NCBI GenBank assembly: GCA_025345505.1
Contig: JANVCC010000072.1
Location: forward strand, 248,001-312,000
Length of the DNA stretch: 64,000 nucleotides
Direction of reading: 5' to 3'
DNA from: Todiramphus chloris collaris
Taxonomy: Eukaryota > Chordata > Aves > Coraciiformes > Alcedinidae
Shown here: piece after piece, positions 11,550 through 25,671 of the stretch
Position numbering within the stretch: position 1 is the first letter of the stretch
Layout: each line of letters opens with the position of its first letter
Notes under the pieces: generated by a model
What the model saw: the letters and a program-made list of their open reading frames with translations, nothing else
What the model was told of the DNA's origin: nothing
Databases searched by the model: none
Program-made: the position numbers and the translations under genes

Positions 11550-14500
11550 GCAAGTTCATGATTCATGCTGGGTTAGACACTGATGTTTTTATTCCTTCTG
11601 GACTGTCCTATTGAGATCACAATAATTTCAGTGGCATGACTTGGACTATGAACTCAATTCATTATCCATGTAGGTAATATATTATGGTTTTATGGACTTT
11701 TCCAGTGTCAGGATCTTTATTTCCACTGCACATTTCATCTGGTATAAATGCTAATATAACTGCTGCAACCTAATTCTCCATCATTTCAGGTCTTAAAATC
11801 ATGATTTTAAAAGATATGCTCTGGACAGGCCAAGAAGCAGAATCTTAATGCAGGAACCACGGGTTAAAATTATATGAATTCCTGTCTATGAAATCAGAAT
11901 ACTTGACCAAAGTGATCTTTTCTGGTGTCAAAATGTATTAAACTATAACTTTACTTTCTATCTCAGTGACATGGATCTGGTCAAGGATAACCTCAGACAA
12001 AATGGGCAAGAATTGTTTTATCTGTGTTTGCTTTTAACCTGCATTAAACTAGAGTAAGGTTCTAACAATCACCATAAACTTTCCTTCCAGCACCTTGGTT
12101 TAGCAGCTTTTCTAATGAACTTAATAAATTACAATTGGTTTCCAAAGTAGCTCTCTAGTAGATGAAGCAAAGGGAAGGAAGAAAACCCACTGTCAAGCCC
12201 CCAAACTTCTACTTAAACAGCAGTCTAGCTTCAAAATCCCCCTCCTACTTCTGAAGTTTCCTGTAACACAGCTGTTGGAAATAACAGGAGACTAACCTCG
12301 GTACAAGTTGCCAGTTGGCATGACAAACGAAGCAGCAATGATACGAGCAGAGGATTTGTCCTGTATCTCATGGTTGGTTGTAAATGACTTGGGATAAATT
12401 AGAGATAATACCAGTAAGAATATTTATGTTTTGAAAATGGAAATATTTTACATGCTTTTCTGGTTTCATAAAGACTACGTACTTGGTGCACTCTTTCACT
12501 GGCCTAAGAAGCAGTGGGGATAGAGGTGATGGTATTTTCTAGCTCAACACTACCAATGCGTTTGCATTTAAACAGAAAACAAAGGTAAATGTCATGTTCT
12601 TTGACTATGGATAGCCACGCTAGCTTCTAAATGAGATTTTCACAAGCTGGCAGGATGTTGAGTTTCTCTGCCAACTGTTTGATTTAGTAGTATAACTCAA
12701 GTAGTAATGACTAGCATAACCTATACACCTGCATGGAGACAGTATGTCAAGAATTTACTGCTACAGATGCTATGATGCTATCTTATGCACTGGGTCAGAC
12801 TGCGGTAACATCCAAATACTTAAGCAATAGTTAAAGCTCTTTGCAGCAAGCCAACATAAATCTAGAAAGTCAGCCAGAACCTTGTACTAAAATTTTTCCA
12901 GAGCATTGTGCCAGAAGGTATCTGTTGTACTAAGTACCTGCCTAGGTGTTCTAATTCACAGTGCTGCTAAATGCTTTCAGTGCCAGCTCTCTTCATTCAT
13001 GTAGCCACATGAGCAGCAGTGGAAATTACTTACTATAGGTAGATTGGCCAGAAAGCCTGGAGGAGGTCTCTGGGACCTTCCCACTTCCTAGCTGCACACT
13101 GGTTGTCCTCCTGGTCATTGCTGGTCACTAAAAGGCACTTCCCATTGCAACCCCTAAAATACTCTCTTACATGCTCTGTGAACATCTCCAGCTGAACAGC
13201 AGCATGGATACGATGCGCTTCTTATGTTAGTTCCCTATTTTTCTGATTTGCCACCCTTTTAAAGAAAAATGCCTTTATGTAAACTAGTTGTCCTCAAAAC
13301 ACCCTTAATGCAAGTCAGGTTAAGGTAAAAAGGAGACAAAAGTATAAATTAACAACATTCAAAGCAGACTACGAAAACAAAGGTTTATGTAAGGTATGGG
13401 CAGAAAGAAAGAACGAAAAAAGTACACAATCTGTACATACGAAGGTGAAATCAAAGTTAGTTCTTACTATAGTCACCTGAGGTGTCTCAGTGCAAGCCTC
13501 ATCAGCAATTTCTGGCCTCCTTCATGCCCTCAGTGTCTGCTTATGTCCCTTGAAGAGAAGCCATCCTGGGCAAAGCCACCATCTGTAGACTGCCTCTCTG
13601 TGGGTCCTCGGGATTGCCACTCATGTCACCCTTCCCATGTGAGTGGCACAGGTCACTCCTTGGAAACTTGAACTGACTCCTCCCTTTCAGCCCCCTCGTG
13701 AGAAGCATGACAGAGTTTGGCTCTCAGTGAACTTTAATCAATTTTTCCTGTGTTATGTATGGAAATTTTTCCTCCCAAAAAAACAATTGGAAGTTCTAAT
13801 CTTTTAAGAACCAGTCATGCAGAGTGAAAAAACTCTTGATGAAATATCTAAACAAATACATCATGGAAAACAAATAAATCCTGGTGATGATAAAAGGCTA
13901 ATCCAATAAACTAATCTGATCAAAAGATCAGTCTTGTAAAATCAATTACATTTGTCTTCAAACACAAAGACATTGACAAGGTTCTTAGAAGAAATACATT
14001 CTCTGTAGGAATTAAACCACAAATTGATTTATGAATATACTCCCCTAAGAGAAACTAGAAGTGTCTCTATCAAGAACCAACGGGAATTTTGTCTCTTTTG
14101 TAATAGTTTAGCAACTCACTTGAAAACATGTAAACAATGTTTGGTATACAGCATGTGATTTATAGCATACACTGTTTTGTATCAGTGCTTTCAAGGAGAA
14201 CAACAGCAAGCTGTAAAACCTCCTGCTCCAGATCCTTTCTTCAAAATAAACCCTGCTCTGTGAGGACTGGTATTTCAAACTGATAACTGGCAATTTATAA
14301 ATCACCCACTATTGTTTTGCAATGAGACAGCACATCTGTAATCTATATTTATTTCCCATTAATTGCTGTGAGGGTGCTGCTGCATTGATTGTTTCATATC
14401 ACGTACATCTCACTTTACTAACTAACCCTGAAGAAGAGCAAAGAGGAGCACTTTTCCTTGTTTGTTTTGGGGTTTTTTTTCACACTTAGGGAATATTCTA

Positions 14501-16654
14501 AGATGAACTGCTTCAAATAAATTCAAATATGATATTGAACCAACAGAAGCTCAACATTTTCATGAGTTTATTAATGAAATTCATATTGGAGTCATTTATG
14601 TTTCATTCCCTTTTCAGACATCCACATCGAATACGAAAACTGAGAAACACAAAGAGGAAATACTTTAGTTCATTTTAAAAAACAGTCAAAATGTTGAGTC
14701 ACTTCAGGGTTGACTTTGGTAACAGTGTGACTTTGCATGCCTCCAGGATTTGTAAAACTGCCAAAATAAATTTTAGAAAACTGGTGGGACTAGACTACCA
14801 GAAGTGAGGTTTAACAGCAAGAAGACTGATTACAACCAGCTCTGCTAAGGGATGGTTATAACTGGCCAAGGTACATTCCCTGCCTGCCCTCAGGTTATGC
14901 TGCCTGCTCAAATCTGCAAAAAATGTGTAACCTGCACTGTTCCCATTTGCTATTTTAGCCTCCCTGCCTTGGGAAATGACTACACAAATTGCAACTGGGT
15001 TTGTCCCAAAGACCTACCAGAAGTGAGTCAAAGACAAGGCTCCAATCATGACATCTGTGGAAGTTTCTTCTCCTGCATGTAGCCAAGGAACTCGTGGCTA
15101 GCTACAAAGACGACTTCATACAAAACATCTGTCATTGAGCAGAGCACAACTTTTCCGCTTTGACCATGTTTTCTTTTTCTCTTGCCCAGTTTCATGTTTG
15201 ATGCAAACGTTTCTGTGTTAAAAAGCATCCTGTTTTGTCCTCTTTTAAGCTTTTATTAAGGTTTATATTGAGGTTTAGATTATTGAAGCGTAATAATTTC
15301 CATTAATAAATCCTATATAGGTAAGTTGAAAAAAATGCAAATTGTAAGTTGAAAAACCTCCCAGGCAAAAAGAGCTGTGTAACTGCATGGGAAATGTTGG
15401 ATGCATACAGCACCTACTTTGTAATTCAGATCCTAATCACCACTAACAGTGTAAAATTGACACACTTAAAAATACTTTTTACAACAGGGTTCTCTCTCCG
15501 CTCCTGACTAATATTGCTCATAAATCAAAAATACCACAGATGAAATCATTGGCTTCATGTCACACTAAAGATTCAAAATCATTATCCCAAAATACTTTTG
15601 GGAAGCAGACAAGATGCTCTCAGTTCAGCTCCCTATAGATTGTAGGTCAGTAGCACAAAGACATAACATATAATTGGACTCAAGTGGTAGTCTGAGCTTA
15701 TAAGAGGCCAAGGACAAATTAGTCCAAATTGCCTCCTACTTTAAAAAGAGATGTTTCAACACGGGCACAGTTCAAATCTGCAGCTGCCTGACCTACGGAT
15801 AAATACAAGGCTTTAATGCTTCCAGAAACTGAACAGTGAACAATTTGGGTGTCTGAATATGATGGGAAACATCAGCCTTTTTGATCCAGTGCATTTCTGT
15901 GAGCATTTTGGCTTCAGGATGAACTCTGAATTTTTGAATTTATATTGAAGGGTACAAAACTCAACTTTAAACTCTAGATTATAGAGGGAAATGAAGACCA
16001 AAATGAAAGCAGCATGCGAATACTAACTGTGAAATGTTTCCAATAAATAGCAGATATAGCATTTTAATGTTATATGACATTTTACAGATGCAGAAAACAA
16101 TCAGCCATCTATTGTCATCCAATTAGTACATTAAAAGAAATACATATGCAAAAATCACTGACCTGATATCAGTTTTGATATCATGTAAATGCTATGTGTT
16201 TAATTTATTTTAACAAGGGAGGTTTAAAATGACTAAGCAATCATGCTGAATAACAGGAGAATAAATCAGGAAAGGATCAGTCTATATTTGTTCTGTTTTT
16301 ATATTCTCCAACTATCTGATAGCAGCTGCAGCATGCAGCAGAAGATTAGGGTTAAGACTTTTCCATCTGACTTGAAGTGGCAAATGCGTTCCTAAAATTC
16401 AGGAGACAAAGGAGTTTAAATTGGGACTTAGGTTCCCATTCACATCTGACTGTCAGTTAATACATGGTAACACTGAGCACATTTCACACTTTGGGTAGAA
16501 CAAACAAATATGTGCTTCTTGAGAAAATGCTTGCAATGTGTCAACAGTAGCATTTATAATACAGTAAGGCTGGAAAGAGACTGAAGCGTCTAAGGTATGA
16601 GCCCAGGACACAAAAGGATCTTCTTTCAAGTTCACCTCAAGCTTTCTTGATGAT
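11550..16654. other. Unassigned non-coding DNA
   Basis: No gene, RNA gene or dispersed repeat recognised. A short direct repeat (GTAAGTTGAAAAA) occurs twice around 15321-15356. Open frames are all under 95 codons and without domains. Confidence 0.5.
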
Positions 16655-16735
16655 GTTGGACCAGTCATGTGGCCTTCCATGTGCCTCAATTTCCTTTCTG
16701 TATTGTGGGGCTAATAGCATCACTATCCATCAGAA
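16655..16735 (+). repeat. MIR/L2-like relic
   Basis: The segment reads in the order expected for the central MIR/L2-type 'CAGTCA...GTGCCTCAATTTCC...GGGGCTAATAGCA' string that marks these ancient amniote repeats. Only about 80 bp is recognisable and there are many substitutions. Chance similarity is possible. Confidence 0.45.
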
Positions 16736-19581
16736 GTCCTGTAGGTTTGTGATTCAAGCCTAGCTACCCTGGCAGGAAGAAACATATTGTGCTTCTCACT
16801 CTCTGGGGTTATTTTTGAACCTTTACAAGGAGTTAAAAGAGATGAAAGCACCATCTGAATTGTGCTCGCTTCTGTAACAAAAGTAATGGTATCTATCAGA
16901 TTTAATCAAGCTGTTTGCCTGCTTTTACTCTCTGGTACTTGAGGCACTGCAGCACTTGTTTTCTTTGTAGTGTTTTGACGTAACATTTCTTCATTGGTTC
17001 AGTTTATACTCACAGAGACTTAGAATTGGACATAACTTTTAAGGGAAGTGCCTGACTCACAGCATCTGTCACATTCCCCCTGCGTGCTAACATTTCAGTT
17101 GAAGCATTGCAGTCACCTTTGTAAAGCAGTGGCTGTATTTTTCTATATAAATGTAATGAGTATATGGTACCTGTGGAAAAAAGGTGGTAGAGTCGAAGGT
17201 GGCAGGTTACAGTTTTGCCTTCAGAAAGCATTGCAGCTGCATCTGACCTGGAATGTGAGACTAGCCAAGGACCCTAGGGCAGCCCTCTTTTCCCACGGCC
17301 ACATGAGCTCGGAGAGGGAACGCATATTTACCCGTGCAGAACAACATAAAGCTGAGAAGCAGGATGCAATTCTGGTGCACTGAAATCAACAGCAAACTCT
17401 TGTTGACTTCTGCTGCAGGAGAATTTCATCCTTGAGAACATAGAACTTCCCAGAAGTAGGGAGAGCAGGTCTTGCACATGCTTGTTCTTTTGTGGTGCCA
17501 CCCCATCATTCATACAGAGGCTCTGAGTACTGGCTGTCTTCTACAAGGTGCTGCGTGATGTTTAAATATTTTTTCAAACTGGTATTTCAGCTCATTTCCA
17601 CCCTTTCTCATTTTTCCCATCTCTGTTTTTTGTTGAGGTTTTTTTCCTCCCTCTTTACAATCTTTCTCCTTTCTCTAATATATCCAATCCCAGCTTTGAA
17701 GTCATTGACCTTGAAAATAAAAAAAAAAGAGCAATTCACTTGCCAAGTGCAAATACCTTGACAGATGCAGCATATAATCCAAGCTGTGAAGTCAAACAAA
17801 CCTGTAACAGCTCACATCAGAAGCCCTCTCTCCCTCTGTGTGGGTTTCTACACCATATTACTTTTCCTTGATTGCATCATTCCTTTGTGAAGACTGCAAC
17901 TCTTGAGACCATAACTACCCTAGTCTCTATAATAAATATATCATAGAAATGATGTGATTTATGGATTTTGGTACTATTTTAACAATCCTGTTAGATGTCA
18001 GCAGGGATTTATGGCACGAATCCCTTGATCTTATAAAAACAGCCACAACAACCAAAAGCACAAGAGCCTCTAACTCTTAGGAATCTCTAGTGCTGTTTTG
18101 TCAATAGGGAGGATTAAGAGGACACACTGTATTTGTACGGGATTCACACTAAGGCTGCCCAGGAGATCCCGGGTCCCTCCAAGGGTCACGGTCTCTCAGC
18201 TCCACACTGTTAGGTCTTCTCGTGGCAGTGAGGCTCACAGTAGGGATTTAACCCTAGATCTATGCTTTAAAAATGCAACATTGAACCTGGAAACACTTGA
18301 ACCTCTGGTTCAAGACCTTTAGCACAGAGACAGCAGTAGACGTGCAGCAATTTCTATATGTAGGCAAACCACTAGAGGGAGGGAGAGGTCCGCGGTGCCC
18401 AAGCAGCCCTTCTGGAGCCAGCTCCTTCATCTCCTCCATCATCAAAGAAAAACTAGACCCTGCCTTTTAATAGTGGGTGGGGACTTCGGTTTTGACCCTA
18501 CTCGTAGGCCAAATGAAGGCAGCAGCAGTTCTCCAAGGTCTTCAATATTTGGCCTCCAAAAACCACCTAACAGCTTTTCTTCAGCTCCAGTCGCTGCTCC
18601 CACATGGATGCAATTTCTCAGCGCCAAGGCTGCAGGCCAGATGGACGGGTCCTGTGGGCTGAACGCAGCACAGGAGCCATCAGCTACAGCACCATATGTA
18701 AGTGGTGTTTTACATACGTATCAAATGTCAGGCCTCAGCTAGGTCGCAGATGAGGTATAATGCTACTACTGCACCCCAGTGCCCTTAATATTTGGCCTGC
18801 AACGTGGAAGAGTCCTTCCTCCAAATCACTAGCAACAGACAAGTTCTGTGCTTATTTATTGTGGGCCCCCAAGAACTTTGTAGCAAAAACATACCCAGAA
18901 CAAAGAGCGTCTCCATTCTTCCTCAGCTGAGTTTTAGCAAAGAATTTAATAAAGACTTATAGGTTTTCAGAGATTGTTTGGAGTGTAGCCAAGGACTATT
19001 TTTTTTTAATCAGACTTTTCTGTGTGGGGGGCAGGGGAGGAAATGTCCCCAAGGTTATAGAAATTGAAGCAATATCTCAGGTATCTCCAGACTCACTCAT
19101 TGTGCTACCAGCCCTTTAACTTTTGACTGAACAGACTTTGTTTTTACAAGTCTCATCCAGAAAAGCTTTGTGTGAGTAATAAAATGTTAGGCCCCATAAG
19201 CTTATGCTAATACTCATGTCCCTGGGCTTTATTACATTTGGAAATCAAAAATTAATCCCATAAAATTTCCAAAAATAAAAAGAAAATATGCTAAGGGCAA
19301 ATAGGTGAAAAGTATCCCGTGTCATTATTCATTAATTAAACTACTGAAGGCTGTTTGGATAAATGAAGATGGGCAAATGAGAGAAGACAAGTTTTACTCC
19401 CTCACAGAACATAAAATGTTACTAAGATATATTTACAGTTTGTGGTTGTGATAGACATCATTCCAGAGCGAGTAAAGTGAAAGTCTTCCTTCCTGCTAAA
19501 TTAACATTCTAAGCATTTTGAAATGCTTTTCAGAACAGATACATAAGATATCCTGATAACTTGTGTAAAGGCATTGAATTT

Positions 19582-19592
19582 GGGGGGGGGGG
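19582..19592 (+). repeat. Poly(G) run, 11 bp
   Basis: Eleven consecutive G. Confidence 0.9.
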
Positions 19593-20802
19593 AGGTGATG
19601 ACTGGGAATAAGCATTTAAACATGAAGGGAGTACTCAGAGAGTGCTCATCTGTTAATTACAGGGAGTAATATAATGAGAGTTGAAGGAAGGACTAGTTTG
19701 ATGGACTTTGGACTTTTGATCCCTGTCAGCTTAGAAGAAAAATCCCAGATCTGCTCATTTTTCCCACACAGGTTGTGTTTCAACTGCTGAACATCCAGAC
19801 TGGTTTCCTGAAGACTCTTTTTGGTTAGACCATATCTTTCCTGAGAAACAGCATGCAAAACAGGACACAATACCAAGGATAAGTCATCAAAAGTAGGGAA
19901 AATAACAAAATAATTACTTCACATATCTAGCATACTTTTTTTTTGTGTTTGCATTTGCTCTGGCTGGGATTCGCTTTTTCTGCCAACCTGTGGTCCAGTT
20001 TGTACTTTTACTCCTTTAAGCACACATCTAATTATGCTTCCATAAGTTTTACTTACCCTGTTCCAGGGCTGCATCTTGTTTATTCCAGGATTTTTTTTTT
20101 TTTTAAATTTATTTATTTATCAAAGCCATTTGGAGCTTGGATACATTGCTGCATGAACTACTCAGCTCACCATCTAAGTCTATAACAAAAATACTTGTAA
20201 ACTTATGTCAGATCCAGACCCCCACTGCAAAATCTTGCGTAGACAATCAGTCCAGTATAAGGGACTTCAAACTCAACATGAACTCAAATCTCTTGCAGAG
20301 GGCATTAACAAGTGACTGTGCTGTTAAAAGAAGGGTCAGAGTTTTCATACTCTACCAGAACAGATAGTCCAATAGTCTGTCCCTTACGTTGCCTGCTTTC
20401 AAGGGGAGATTTGAGAAACTGCAGAATGGGCAGCTGTGGAACTAGAGAAGATTATGTTGTAACCAGAAAATTACAAGTGACAGTAGGATAGAACATACTG
20501 AATTTCTGCCAGACAATATTATCTGGGATTCTGAACAAGGGAGAGTGAATGAAGGAAGAGCTTTTAGGGAAGAAAAATCTCATACCAAGTGCAAGAGGAT
20601 GGTTTTGTTTTTAAGCTCCTGCCTGCTCAGCTTCTCAGCTTTGCAGGGGATTGGACAAGTGTTTCTAACACAGACTTTCCTTATGGACCTTTAACAGATT
20701 AGTTACTCTCTGAACATAAAATCTCTTCCTGATTCTGATGGATATAGACAGTTGAGATGCTTGAGGGGCTCCTTGAAACTGCAAGAGCCCACACCCGGAC
20801 CC

Positions 20803-20819
20803 AAAAAAAAAAAAAAAAA
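20803..20819 (+). repeat. Poly(A) run, 17 bp
   Basis: Uninterrupted A run preceded by CCCACACCCGGACCC. No retroposon body could be recognised to its left. Confidence 0.9.
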
Positions 20820-22072
20820 GAAGCAATCTCTGGAGAGGAAAGGATGAAGCCAGAAGGAATCAAAGATTAATAAATGCCTTATCTGGAAAATAGTTTTTGT
20901 CTGGTGAGTCACCTACACAAAGTGAGAAGATACATTGCACAGCTTAGATAAGAGAAATGAGGAAAGAGAAGAGCTACCTGGGATAAAAACAGATGGGTTT
21001 AAAGATAGCCGTGTGAGGAGGAAAAGGATTTTGTTGTTTTATTCAAAGGATTTGGATCTCATATAGAAAGTGTGCACAAAGTGAGAGTTGCCAGTCATCA
21101 GTAATAAAAAGTCAAGGAAGAGACCATTACACGTGAGTTCCCTTAAGGCCAAAGTCAAAACAGAACACCCTTGCCCAAGTCCAGGTAACTTATATTCCTC
21201 AACAGGTTTTGTGCAAGTGTGCAGAACTCCTTCTATACGTGCCAAACCACTGAGTTTATGAAGCTAGAAAGTGAAAGTAGTTTAGAAATCTAATTTCAGA
21301 TCTCAGAGGAATAAAGCAAGGCAAAACGGAGAGCTTATATATCTCTTTGTGTACATTCACTGTGTATGATGTAATCTGCTTTTAAGCAAAAGCTCATAAT
21401 TTAAAACAGTGTGCCTCCTTTGTTTAAAAGAGCTTTTAAAGGAACCTGTTTGTACTGTTTTCCTTCCTGCTTTTTTTCTTTCCTCCTTCCCTTTGAACAC
21501 CACAGTTCTTATTTCTGACTTATAAGGATGGTCATCCACTCTTCTCATTCTCATGTGGTCTCCCTTGGTATATGAGAAATGATGAACCTTGCATTCCTTC
21601 ACTATCTTGGTCCCCTGGGAAATAAGTGTTGCCACAGATATAAAGCAGGAAAAAATGAGTGAGTGGGGCTTTTCCACTATCTTTTATTTACACATATCAT
21701 GGTTTCTGTTCTTTCAATGTTGCTGATGTATTTATTATGTTCGGCTAGCAGCCCATCAGGGATCCAAGTCTTTACTCTCACTAGTGGAGTTTCTTATCAC
21801 AGAAAGGAAAGGGATCTGAAAAAAAACCCCACCCTAGATAGTAACCAATTTTTTTGTAACTTGCAACACCATTTAGAACTGTTAAAATTTTGACACCAAA
21901 TACTGTTGTCTGGATCAATATAGAGTAATCCCAAACAGTCTGAGGAACTCTGGATGCACAGACTCTTGGTGCCCACTAGTAGCAAAACTTCCCATTATAA
22001 AGTAGCACACCCAGACTGAAGAAGGGTATGACATTGTGCTCTGGAAGTTTTGTACTTGTCATAAATTTAGCC

Positions 22073-22092
22073 GGGTGGGGGTGGGGGCAGGG
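22073..22092 (+). other. G-quadruplex-type motif
   Basis: G3-T-G5-T-G5-CA-G3 on the plus strand, followed by further G pairs to 22105. Four runs of at least three G with 1-2-base loops make this a strong predicted G4. No nearby gene. Confidence 0.65.
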
Positions 22093-23183
22093 AGTGGAGG
22101 GGTGGCAGAGAAAGAATTGGTGTGCAGCAATTTTTTAGCATAAACTGTGATAAAAATATTGGCAGAAATTAGTATCATTTGCCTCATTGCGGGTTTCTTT
22201 ACCAACTCAGATATTAGATGAGATTTAGCAGGATCTCTATACTCAAAAGCAAATGAGTTTTTACATAACTCTTGTGAGGAACAAAGAAAACAATTCTTCT
22301 CCTAACTTCTTTGCTATATGTAATTCTTTCTGATTGACTGAGCCAACACCGTGCACCCAGAAACACAAAACTGCTAGGAAGTTAATCAGGTAACTGGAAG
22401 GAGAGGGGTGAGAGCAGGATGTTTTAGCTGGCTTCATGGTGTCAGTGAGCTACCAGCCAGCCAGCCAGTGTAGCTATCATGAAACACATAGCTAGGATGC
22501 AACAGGTGAAACAGGGGGATAGTGAAAGATAACATTGTATAGGATTCAATAAAGTTGGAAAAATTACAACGTCATTTCTAGAAGTTTCCTTAGAAGCTAC
22601 TTCACTTCAATTTTACAAATGGGATTTTTCTGAAAGGCTGTTTTTGGATTCCTTTTTTTACCAAGGATCTTGGACTGCTGAGCCTAGCAGAGACTTATCT
22701 GGAATATCATTACACTGCAGCATTTTTTCAGGTGTGTAAATGAAAGGGAGAAAGAAGAGCCCATGGGCAGGGTGGACACTATTCCTGCACAAAGAAAAGC
22801 AAGAAGACTCATCCTATTTCTCACCTTTCATTCTGTAGGCTGGGATTTGTGCTTCCACCTGCCATCAGGGTTATCTCCTTCCGCTTCTGTCCTTACGCTT
22901 TTACTTGTTCTCAGTTTCGACCCATTCTAGAGAACACAAAGTACCAAAATCTGTTCTCAGGTGAGTGTTACAACCACTATGCTCTTGGGTAAATAAATTG
23001 ATCTTCTCTTATTCTACCTATATATCCAGTCTGAGAGTTCTCACAAGGTGGGATCTTACTGCAAAATATCAGTTCTTGGGTTCCAGCTCAGCATCCAGTT
23101 ATGTGATGATGCCCACAGCATTCCAGTTGGTGGCTTCTGCTTGCAGGAAGAAATGTATGAAACTGTACCTCCTCCGTAAGTCA

Positions 23184-23277
23184 TTCATTCACTGAACTCA
23201 GTGAATGAAAGAGTCTCTCAGACTCTTTGATGAAGAATTTCATTGAGGAAAGTCTTTGATGAGGCAATTACCTCATC
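23184..23277. other. Cluster of three perfect stem-loops
   Basis: Stem 1: arms 23184-23195 and 23198-23209, 12 perfect pairs with a 2-base spacer. Stem 2: arms 23208-23216 and 23220-23228, 9 perfect pairs, 3-base loop. Stem 3: arms 23258-23264 and 23271-23277, 7 perfect pairs, 6-base loop. The sequences around 23221 and 23250 are also imperfect direct repeats of one another (CTTTGATGA followed by an A/G-rich string). This looks like a decayed foldback structure or a set of local inverted duplications; no known family is recognised. Confidence 0.55.
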
Positions 23278-25279
23278 TCCTACAAAAATTAGTAGACACT
23301 TTATGACTCTACAGGAAAGAGAAAACTTCTCAGCAACCACTTGAGGAGGTATGCAGAGGAGTCTGCAGACAGTTTCTTCATCAGGAGTTGATGGATCTAT
23401 GAGAGCACGACTGAGCACAGGTGTGTCTGTGGGTCTGTATTATCTTGTTGGTCCTGCAAAGAGATGAAGGGAAAAGTAATGAGGCAACTTCAAAAGTACT
23501 TGCTCAAATCTAGTCAAGGTTTCCCTTAGCTTCTCTTTTCAATAAGAAACAAAAATACTCAAGGAGTTAAATAGAGACAGAAAAAAAAATTAGGAGCACT
23601 GTAATGGACTTTAGTGCCATGAGTACCAGGGGCTAGTTTCACAGACTCCAGTAAAGATTGTGTGGAATTACTGTATCTATAAGTCATGATTTCTGGTAGA
23701 AATAACGTACCATGAGCCATTGATGTATCTCATGGGGAATTTGCAGGAGATGTCTTTTAATTAACTTTAGTCTTAGTAAATACGAGTAAATAAATCAATA
23801 CAATCTTGATCTTAGAACTGAGTGGGTAGAAGGTTTCTCATTGCCTCAGGAGTCTCTCACATGTATTGTTTCTTGGTTTGATTGGGCTAATCAGTGTGGG
23901 GGTCCAGATTCTTTCCTCATGCTTCTTATGTTGTCAGCAAGCGGAAGAAAGGACGAGATAGGCTTCTTTAGTTATCTGAATTGACAGTGCAATTACTTCC
24001 AGTTCATGACACCTCCTGTTCCTCAAAGCCTGCTCTTTTCCCCTCTGCATACGTGAATGAACAGGTCAAAGGCAAGTTAGCACTAGGATCTCAAGGAACA
24101 CTTTTTTTTAGGAAGTCAGCAAGATCTGCTAAGGCAAATGAGGGTTTCTAAGTGTGCTCCTGTTCCCAAGATGGCATTAGCTGGCTATGGAAGGAGAAAG
24201 GAAAAGAGATCAGAAGGAGCTAGTAGCAAGTACCAAGTGTGTGTAGGCCTTTACTCTTCATTGTCTGTTTGTGACGGAGCAGGTAAATTTTATTTCACAC
24301 TATTGTTTGGAGTTCCCTGCCTGATCTGAAGCCCACCCAGAATTTCAGGCAAAAGACTGACTGTGTCTTTTTCACTCCTTTTACAATGAATGACTAAGCT
24401 GATTTGGAATCATTTCCATGCCAGGCACAGTCAAAACAAATGCAAGGATTGAGAAGTAATTCTATACCTTTATGCTTCAAATTCACATTCTCTGCTGAGG
24501 TCAAACATTTGCTGACTAGTGACAACTAAATCACCTTACATTACATGTCAACTGTTAGCATAGCTAACAATTTCAAACATCAGAGAACAGAATACAGTTT
24601 AAACCATAGGAGCAGTGATTTCTTACCCTAGAAATCAATAACCTTGCACTGAGGAGAGCTGCAAAACCTCTTGTTTTTATAAGTTGAATCTGCAATTCCT
24701 ACTCCAAACATTACTCAGATTCAGGAGACTGTGATCCTCACTGGGAAGAAACAAGGATCCAGCCTCTTCCTGAACTTGGGTCCTGCAGGGAAAAAGATTC
24801 TTCAGTTAGAAAAATAAAGGTTTCCAAGTATCTTATACATCTGTTAGCTTCTCACTAGGCAGCGTGTGCAAGCACCTGGGTCACATTCCTGACAGTAGTC
24901 TCCCCTATTTAACCTCTCAGAGAAGGTTGCCAACTAATTTGCTAACCAATCCCAAACAACTGGAAAAAAAAGAAGGAAAAGTAAAAAAATGCCAGGCAGT
25001 GGTTTAAGCATGATTCTTGAATTAACTTTACCAGCTAGAGCAAACAAACAACCCTGGCTGCTGTGCAACAACCTTATTCCTTGGGCTGCTTCTAACACCA
25101 GTCCCTCCTCACCCCCAACCTTTCTCACTGGGAAGCTTCCTGATGTGATTAAGTCATTATTGGTTTCCAGGGGTAGATATAATAGAAGTCTCCCAAGTGG
25201 AAGGATCTGTAAACAAAGACCAAACTTCTGCTTACTGCAGCTCCTTAAAAACATACAAAGTGACAACCCAAGTTATTGC
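23278..25279. other. Unassigned non-coding DNA
   Basis: No gene or repeat recognised. The 110-115-codon frames overlapping at 24934-25336 lie on opposite strands, have no domain, and run up to or into the LTR that begins near 25280. Confidence 0.5.
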
Positions 25280-25666
25280 TTTGGATCTGTGCTGCAAACA
25301 GGGTTGGTAACACAGAGGTGTTCTAGCTGGCGCTGAGCAGCACTTACACAGCGACAAGGCCTCTTCTGCTTCTCACACTGCCCCTCCAGTGAGAAGGTTG
25401 GAGGTGGACAAGAAGTTGGGAGGGGACACAGCTGGGACAGCTGACCCCCCGTAACAAAAGGGATATCACATACCATATGACATCATGCTGAGCAATGAAA
25501 CAGTCTGGGGAAGGAAGGCTGGCCAGGGCTGACATTGCTCAGGGACTGTCTGGGCATCGATCAGTGGATGTCATCCTGTCTTCATCTCAACCCATGAGTG
25601 TTTGGACTTTTACCCTTGTGGTTCTATCCCCTATCCCACAGAGTGGGGAGGTGAGCCAGTGCCTGT

Positions 25667-25671
25667 GTGGA
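25667..25671 (+). repeat. Target-site duplication of LTR 'B', left copy
   Basis: GTGGA immediately before TGTAGTGGGT; identical to 26141-26145 immediately after ACCCACCACA. Confidence 0.85.

Larger units (their letters stand above)
16736..23183. other. Unassigned non-coding DNA
   Basis: No gene recognised. About 18130-18800 is GC-richer than its surroundings with several CpGs, which explains open frames of up to 115 codons there (18395-18742); the 12-mer AATATTTGGCCT occurs twice in it (near 18544 and 18787). A G run lies at 19582-19592, an A run at 20803-20819 and a (CCAG)4 at 22453-22468. Confidence 0.5.

Noticed and set aside
16864..16876. GTGCTCGCTTCTG, which resembles the start of U6 snRNA
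   Set aside because: Similarity stops after about 12 bases; the rest does not follow the U6 sequence and there is no T-run terminator at the right distance.
20640..20670. GCAGGGGATTGGACAAG, like the CR1 'GCAGGGGGTTGGACTAG' string
   Set aside because: Only about 17 bases match and the flanks on both sides do not continue as CR1.
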